Part shown: in pieces, positions 60,299-64,000 of the stretch
How positions within the stretch are numbered: the stretch's first letter is position 1
How the letters are laid out: every line of letters begins with the position of its first letter
Assembly: GCA_016703645.1 (NCBI GenBank)
Contig: JADJBR010000009.1
Span: 239,935 to 303,934, forward strand
Direction of reading: 5' to 3'
From: Zoogloea sp.
GTDB taxonomy: Bacteria; Pseudomonadota; Gammaproteobacteria; Burkholderiales; Rhodocyclaceae
Length of the DNA: 64,000 bases
Program-made: the position numbers and the translations under genes
The notes under the pieces: model-generated
The model's input: the letters and a program-made list of their open reading frames with translations, nothing else
The model's database searches: none
Told to the model about the DNA's origin: nothing

Positions 60299-60411
60299 GG
60301 CACCCTCCGCGGCGGATGACATGTACGGCCGGGACGGCCGGACTGCTGTGCTGGATCTTCATGGGACATCGCTCCTGTTTGCACTCAATGAAAAAAAGTT
60401 TCTTCTTGAGA

Positions 60412-60427
60412 AGCAGAAGCTGTGCCA
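60412..60427 (-). promoter_or_regulatory. Sigma-54 promoter of glnK-amtB
   Basis: Leftward TGGCACAGCTTCTGCT: GG and GC are separated by exactly ten bases, as the -24/-12 consensus TGGCACG-N4-TTGC requires, with one mismatch at -13. It lies in the otherwise gene-free 60299-60724 stretch, which also holds the rightward tRNA promoter. Confidence 0.82.
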
Positions 60428-60659
60428 AGCGCCGACGACACGAAAAATCAAGGATTTAGCATTGGAGGACAGAGTTTCATGCACAGAAACATGGCGTCCC
60501 GTGGCGGCCCTGCACCAAAGATGACCCCCCCTGCCCTGCCGGCCTCGGATACAGCCTTGTAATGCAAGGACATTTGCTGCCCGAGATGGCCATGCCCCCC
60601 GCCCCCGGCCCGACAGAGAATGAAATTTTTCAATCGGAGCCTTCCCAAATCGCGGGTTT

Positions 60660-60672
60660 CAGGTATAGTGCC
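60660..60672 (+). promoter_or_regulatory. Probable promoter (-10) of the tRNA genes
   Basis: TATAGT at about 60665-60670 lies roughly 55 bases upstream of tRNA-Gly, followed by a GC-rich discriminator-like GCCGCCC, typical of stringently controlled stable-RNA promoters. The -35 box is not clear. Confidence 0.45.
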
Positions 60673-60724
60673 GCCCTTCGGACAAGGCGCACGCAACACG
60701 CGTCAGCAATACGTACAGTCCATT

Positions 60725-60800
60725 GCGGCAGTAGCTCAGTTGGTAGAGCGCAACCTTGCCAAGGTTGAGGTCGAGAGTTCGAGACTCTTCTGCCGCTCCA
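60725..60800 (+). tRNA. tRNA-Gly (GCC)
   Basis: 76 bases including the encoded CCA. Acceptor GCGGCAG pairs with CTGCCGC, anticodon loop TTGCCAA gives GCC, and T loop TTCGAGA is present. Confidence 0.97.
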
Positions 60801-60848
60801 GTTTTCGGTCCTCCGGGCAGCAGTCTGGTCAGGACACAGCGGGACACC

Positions 60849-60923
60849 GCTCATGTAGCTCAGTGGCAGAGCACTCCCTTGGTAAGGGAGAGGTCGGCAG
60901 TTCAATCCTGCCCATGAGCACCA
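60849..60923 (+). tRNA. tRNA-Thr (GGT)
   Basis: 75 bases including CCA. Acceptor GCTCATG pairs with CATGAGC, anticodon loop TTGGTAA gives GGT. The CCA (60921-60923) is the first part of a 46-base direct repeat that recurs at 62320. Confidence 0.97.
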
Positions 60924-60966
60924 CCCGATTGGCAAAAAGGCCGGTTCCGCAAGGAACCGGCCTTTT
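60921..60966. repeat. Direct repeat 1 (46 bp) containing the tRNA terminator
   Basis: Starts at the CCA of tRNA-Thr and includes the terminator hairpin AAAAGGCCGGTTCC-GCAA-GGAACCGGCCTTTT (about 60933-60967). An exact copy of all 46 bases is at 62320-62365. The pair brackets the ATPase gene. Confidence 0.93.
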
Positions 60967-61050
60967 TTCTGCGCCCCCGGCTTGACGTGAGCATACGGAG
61001 CTTGGCGGGCGCCTTGCACGTTTGCTCCCCCCTTTTGAGTTTACAGAAAA

Positions 61051-61084
61051 TTATCTTAGGCTGATAATTAGCAGCCTAAGATAA
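61051..61084. promoter_or_regulatory. Perfect 13-bp inverted repeat abutting the ATPase start codon
   Basis: TTATCTTAGGCTG - 8-base centre - CAGCCTAAGATAA, ending two bases before the ATG at 61087. There is no room for a ribosome site beyond the palindrome, so translation may be leaderless or controlled through it. Strongly AT-rich against the GC-rich genome. Probably an operator. Confidence 0.82.
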
Positions 61085-61086
61085 AT

Positions 61087-62289
61087 ATGGGTAACTTGAT
61101 GCAGCCAGCGGCCGTATTCCATCGCTCTCAGTACGCTACGGACATGGCCCGGCAGTTGTTGCAGCCGAACGCTTTGCAGGTCCAGGTACGCTCAGGGGTG
61201 TTTCTCTCGGGCATTCGCCGGATCGGAAAAACAACGTTTCTTCGTCAAGACCTGATACCGGCCCTGGAGTCCATGGGGGCCTTGGTGATCTATGCGGATT
61301 TGTGGGCCGACCGCAGCAAGAGTCCGGCTTCGCTCGTGCATGAGGCGGTACGGGTCACACTGTCCGAGTTGGCCGCCCCAGGTACAAGGCTGCTGGACCG
61401 GTTCAAGGGTTTGAACATCGGTGCTGCAGGTTTTTCTTTTGGCTTCCAGGTGGACGCCGTGGGCAAGCCAGGTGGCGCCACGTTGAGTGAGGTGTTCACC
61501 GAACTGGTCTTCAAGGTGAAGACCGATGTCGTTCTCATCATTGACGAGGTGCAGCACGCCCTGGGGACGGAGGATGGAAACAACGTGCTGTTCGCCTTGA
61601 AGGCTGCGCGCGATGCCGTCAACACCCGCCCTGAAACACCGGGTTACCTGCTCTTCCTGGGCACTGGCTCCCACAAATCGCTGGTTGCGGACATGGCCAC
61701 GCGGCGATCACAACCCTTCGCGGGCGCGGTGTCGACCGCGTATGAGCCTTTGGGCTCGGATTTCGTGAGCTGGAAGAAGGCGCAGCTGGAGCAGATCGAT
61801 GGAATCAAGCTGCCTTCGCATGAACTCATGTATCAGGGGTTCCTGGCAGTCGGCCAGCGCCCCGAGGAATTGCAGAATGCACTGGTGCTGCTTCAGTCGC
61901 GTCCGGAAGATCCCAATGTCGCTTTCCCCATCATCTGCTCGACGCTGGCATCGGCAGCGGCAGAGGTCGAGATCGCGAGCATCGAGTCCTTGGGCGAATT
62001 GGCCGCGATCATATTCGACCGCGTCGTCCATGGAAACGAATCTGGAGAATCAGGGCTTTTCTCTGCGGACGCGATCAGCAGCTACTCTGAGCAGATCGGC
62101 ATGGCAGTGGATACGCCTCAGGTGCAAAACATGGTTGACCGCATGATCACGGCCAACGTCATCCATCGTCAGTCACATGGCGTCTATGCGGTGGCGGACC
62201 CGTTTGTTCGGCAGGCCTGGCAGCAGCGCAAGACGATACAGGTGTCGGTCCGTCAATTGCAGACCCATCCCCCTGGGGATGCAGATTGA
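61087..62289 (+). CDS. AAA/STAND-type ATPase with C-terminal winged helix, tRNA-linked insertion
   Basis: 400 aa from the ATG at 61087. Walker A is GIRRIGKTT (about 40-48), and Walker B VVLIIDEVQHAL (about 151-162), typical of ArsR-like archaeal ATPase/STAND-type P-loop proteins. A sensor-like GTGSHKS follows near residue 196. The C-terminal 80 residues look like a winged helix (QNMVDRMITANVIHRQSHGVYAVADPF), which could bind the upstream palindrome. The gene lies between 46-bp direct repeats beside tRNA-Thr, with no integrase. Function unknown; defence or regulation are both open. Confidence 0.75.
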   Translation: MGNLMQPAAVFHRSQYATDMARQLLQPNALQVQVRSGVFLSGIRRIGKTTFLRQDLIPALESMGALVIYADLWADRSKSPASLVHEAVRVTLSELAAPGTRLLDRFKGLNIGAAGFSFGFQVDAVGKPGGATLSEVFTELVFKVKTDVVLIIDEVQHALGTEDGNNVLFALKAARDAVNTRPETPGYLLFLGTGSHKSLVADMATRRSQPFAGAVSTAYEPLGSDFVSWKKAQLEQIDGIKLPSHELMYQGFLAVGQRPEELQNALVLLQSRPEDPNVAFPIICSTLASAAAEVEIASIESLGELAAIIFDRVVHGNESGESGLFSADAISSYSEQIGMAVDTPQVQNMVDRMITANVIHRQSHGVYAVADPFVRQAWQQRKTIQVSVRQLQTHPPGDAD

Positions 62290-62319
62290 ACGATCCCGCC
62301 GTCGGCCAGATTTAAAGAG

Positions 62320-62365
62320 CCACCCGATTGGCAAAAAGGCCGGTTCCGCAAGGAACCGGCCTTTT
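62320..62365. repeat. Direct repeat 2 (46 bp)
   Basis: Exact copy of 60921-60966, including the CCA-like start and the terminator stem. It marks the right edge of the 1.4-kb ATPase insert and gives that gene a terminator. Confidence 0.93.
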
Positions 62366-62376
62366 GCTTTACCCGA

Positions 62377-62398
62377 GGGGTCGAATACATCCGACCCC
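62377..62398. repeat. GGGGTCG hairpin repeat
   Basis: GGGGTCG-AATACATC-CGACCCC, a relative of the hairpin at 50131-50152, just outside the second direct repeat. Confidence 0.5.
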
Positions 62399-62437
62399 AC
62401 AAAAGCATCAGGCCACTGGCCCGTCTGCCCCCTGCCC

Positions 62438-64000
62438 TCAGAGCCGGCTCTGGATCTCCTCAATGAAACCCTGCATGCCGGTGCGGATGTTGCCTGCGTT
62501 GCCTTCGTCGGTATCGATGTGCATGGCCAGGCGGTATGCCGGGTTCACCCGCACCACCACGTCACCGAAGATGAGTTCGCGCTCGCCTTCGATCCGCACG
62601 CGGACGATGTACTTGTCGCGCACACGGAAACGCAGGGCGTCTTCGGGGGTCATGTGGATGTGGCGCTGGGCACAGATGACGCCGCGCTCGATGGTGGTGC
62701 TGCCGGCCGGGCCTTCGAGGGTGATGCCCGGGGTGTTCACCAGGTCGCCGGATTCGCGGATGGGGGGCTGGATGCCGACCTTGAACTGCTCGGTCATGGC
62801 GATCTCCACCTGAGTCTCCTTGCGGGTCGGGCCGAGGACACGCACGTTGGCGATGCGCCCCTTGGGGCCGACCAGGTGCACCTTCTCGGCGCAGGCGAAC
62901 TGGCCGGGCTGGGACAGTTCGTGCTCGGGGGTGAGCTGGTGGCCGGGGCCAAAGAGCTTGTCCACATCGGCCTGGCACAGATGCACGTGGTGGGCGGAGA
63001 TCTCGATGGGGATGGCGGGCGCGTCTTCGGCACGGGCTTCGAGGAGGAGCTGGTTGCGTTCGATGGCGCGCAGGGTTTCCCAGGCCACCAGACGCTCATC
63101 GTCGTTGGTGATGACGAGGATGGTGACCGGTGAATCGTCGGCGGAGATGATGGCGTGGGAGCCCACCAGACCGAGGTTGCGGTTCTTCTCCTCATCCAGC
63201 TTGATGCCCATGTAGCCCAGGCCCTGGCAGGCCAGGCTGCGCACGGTGGCGCTGGTTTCGCCCACGTCGCCGGTGAAGGCCAGCACGTCGATGCCCCCCA
63301 TGGCCGCCACGTAGGCGCCGATGTTCTTGCGCACCTGGTAGCAGAAGGCCTTGTGGGCCAGCAGGGCGCGGTGGTGGCCGTCGCTGGCGGCGGTCTCGAT
63401 GTCGTGGATGTCGCTGGAGATGCCGGAGATGCCCTTCAGGCCGCTCTCGCTGTTGATCAGGCGGGAGAGATCCTCGGTGCTCATGCCGTGGTGTTCCATC
63501 AGGTGGATCATCACCGCCGGGTCGATGCTGCCGGAGCGGCTGGGCATGATCAGGCCGTCGGTGGGGGTCATACCCATGGTGGTATCCACCGAGCGACCGT
63601 GGTCGATGGCGCACAGGGAGGCGCCGATGCCCAGGTGACAGGACACCACCTCGAGTTCGCCGAGGGGGCGCTGGACGACTTCGGCAGCCTTCAGGGAAAC
63701 GTAGCGGTGGGACGTGCCGTGGAAGCCGTAACGGCGGATGCCCTCCTGCTTGTAGAGGTCGTAGGGCAGGCCGTAGAGGTAGGCGTAGGGCGGCAGGGTC
63801 TGGTGGAAGGCGGTGTCGAAGACCGCCACGTGGGGCACGCCGGGCAACTGCTTCATGGCCATGCGGATGCCCTCCACATTCACCGGGTTGTGCAGGGGCG
63901 CAAACACGGAGAGGGCTTCGATCTCGGCGATCACCTGCGGGGTGATGACCACGGCACTGGAGAACTTGCTGCCCCCATGGACGACCCGGTGCCCGACGGC
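62438..64000 (-). CDS. Acetate kinase fused to PduL-type phosphotransacylase (partial, N-terminus outside)
   Basis: The minus-strand frame is open to the window edge (520 codons visible). The N-terminal two thirds are acetate kinase from GHRVVHGG onward: LSVFAPLHNPVNVEGI, AVFDTAFHQTLPP, YGFHGTSHRYV, GIGASLCAI, TGDVGET. After a short break the last 200 residues are PduL-type phosphate propanoyltransferase: SAHHVHLCQADVDKLFGPGH, LVGPKGRIANVRVLGP, ICAQRHIHMTPEDA, with the zinc His motifs intact. PduL makes acyl-phosphate from acyl-CoA and acetate kinase makes ATP from it, so one polypeptide would run both steps of acetate/propionate formation or activation. Confidence 0.9.
   Translation of the reverse strand, partial: AVGHRVVHGGSKFSSAVVITPQVIAEIEALSVFAPLHNPVNVEGIRMAMKQLPGVPHVAVFDTAFHQTLPPYAYLYGLPYDLYKQEGIRRYGFHGTSHRYVSLKAAEVVQRPLGELEVVSCHLGIGASLCAIDHGRSVDTTMGMTPTDGLIMPSRSGSIDPAVMIHLMEHHGMSTEDLSRLINSESGLKGISGISSDIHDIETAASDGHHRALLAHKAFCYQVRKNIGAYVAAMGGIDVLAFTGDVGETSATVRSLACQGLGYMGIKLDEEKNRNLGLVGSHAIISADDSPVTILVITNDDERLVAWETLRAIERNQLLLEARAEDAPAIPIEISAHHVHLCQADVDKLFGPGHQLTPEHELSQPGQFACAEKVHLVGPKGRIANVRVLGPTRKETQVEIAMTEQFKVGIQPPIRESGDLVNTPGITLEGPAGSTTIERGVICAQRHIHMTPEDALRFRVRDKYIVRVRIEGERELIFGDVVVRVNPAYRLAMHIDTDEGNAGNIRTGMQGFIEEIQSRL

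Noticed and set aside
60921-62365. Integrative element with its own integrase at tRNA-Thr
   Set aside because: No integrase or excisionase frame exists between the repeats; only the ATPase gene is present, so the claim is limited to an insert bounded by repeats.

Overview
This is GC-rich chromosomal DNA from a betaproteobacterium, most likely of the Rhodocyclales (Azoarcus/Thauera/Zoogloea type). That is inferred from codon use, a TorF-type porin, an acetate kinase joined to a PduL-type phosphotransacylase, and the mix of methylamine, pyrimidine and nitrogen genes. Most of the sequence is dense, ordinary chromosome. Accessory patches lie at about 9.5-12.2 kb (toxin-antitoxin genes and gene remnants), 36.2-42.8 kb (phage and IS remnants, a TIR-like gene, hipBA) and 60.9-62.4 kb (an ATPase gene inserted next to a tRNA).

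Layout. 0-5 kb: partial membrane protein, a PAS/degenerate-GGDEF protein, and an NtrC-type two-component pair. 5.5-12.2 kb: DUF3455 lipoprotein, quinone-oxidoreductase-like enzyme, divergent MocR regulator and PNPOx protein, ParDE-type toxin-antitoxin, small membrane proteins, decayed genes. 12.4-20.7 kb: a seven-gene leftward operon for methylated-amine oxidation (APC permease, DmmA-like protein, ferredoxin reductase, heme-dependent N-demethylase, acyl-CoA-dehydrogenase-fold protein, flavin reductase, DUF1989-GcvT fusion). 20.8-28.4 kb: porin, TonB receptor with DUF2946 and DUF1624 proteins, thioesterase, DUF3617, stand-alone metallo-beta-lactamase. 28.5-33.7 kb: uracil degradation of the URC type (codA, rutR-like, upp, urc4, urc1) with a near-perfect RutR operator. 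34-36 kb: Nudix, nitronate monooxygenase, VOC. 43-45.5 kb: ribA, LysR, DJ-1. 45.5-58.4 kb: the complete N-methylglutamate pathway (gmaS, mgsABC, mgdABCD) with purU, folD, folB and a divergent XRE-cupin regulator. 58.5-60.3 kb: glnK-amtB behind a sigma-54 promoter. 60.7-60.9 kb: tRNA-Gly and tRNA-Thr. The right edge cuts an ackA-pduL fusion.

How the genes fit together. The heme monooxygenase operon should turn dimethylamine, or a related secondary amine, into methylamine plus formaldehyde. The N-methylglutamate pathway about 30 kb away then moves the methylamine onto glutamate and oxidises the methyl group to methylene-tetrahydrofolate. FolD makes formyl-tetrahydrofolate, PurU releases formate and free folate, and GlnK/AmtB serves ammonium supply. 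The two blocks together read as a methylated-amine nitrogen and C1 system.

The least ordinary items are these. (1) The DmmA/HODM operon carries a second, flavin-type oxygenase pair. (2) mgdC and mgdD are fused through a linker that looks like a repeat insertion. (3) An ATPase gene sits between two 46-bp direct repeats that start at the CCA end of tRNA-Thr, with a perfect palindrome overlapping its translation start region. (4) A TIR-like effector candidate with an unknown C-terminal domain lies among phage remnants. (5) A family of roughly 85-120 bp MITE-like elements is scattered between genes.
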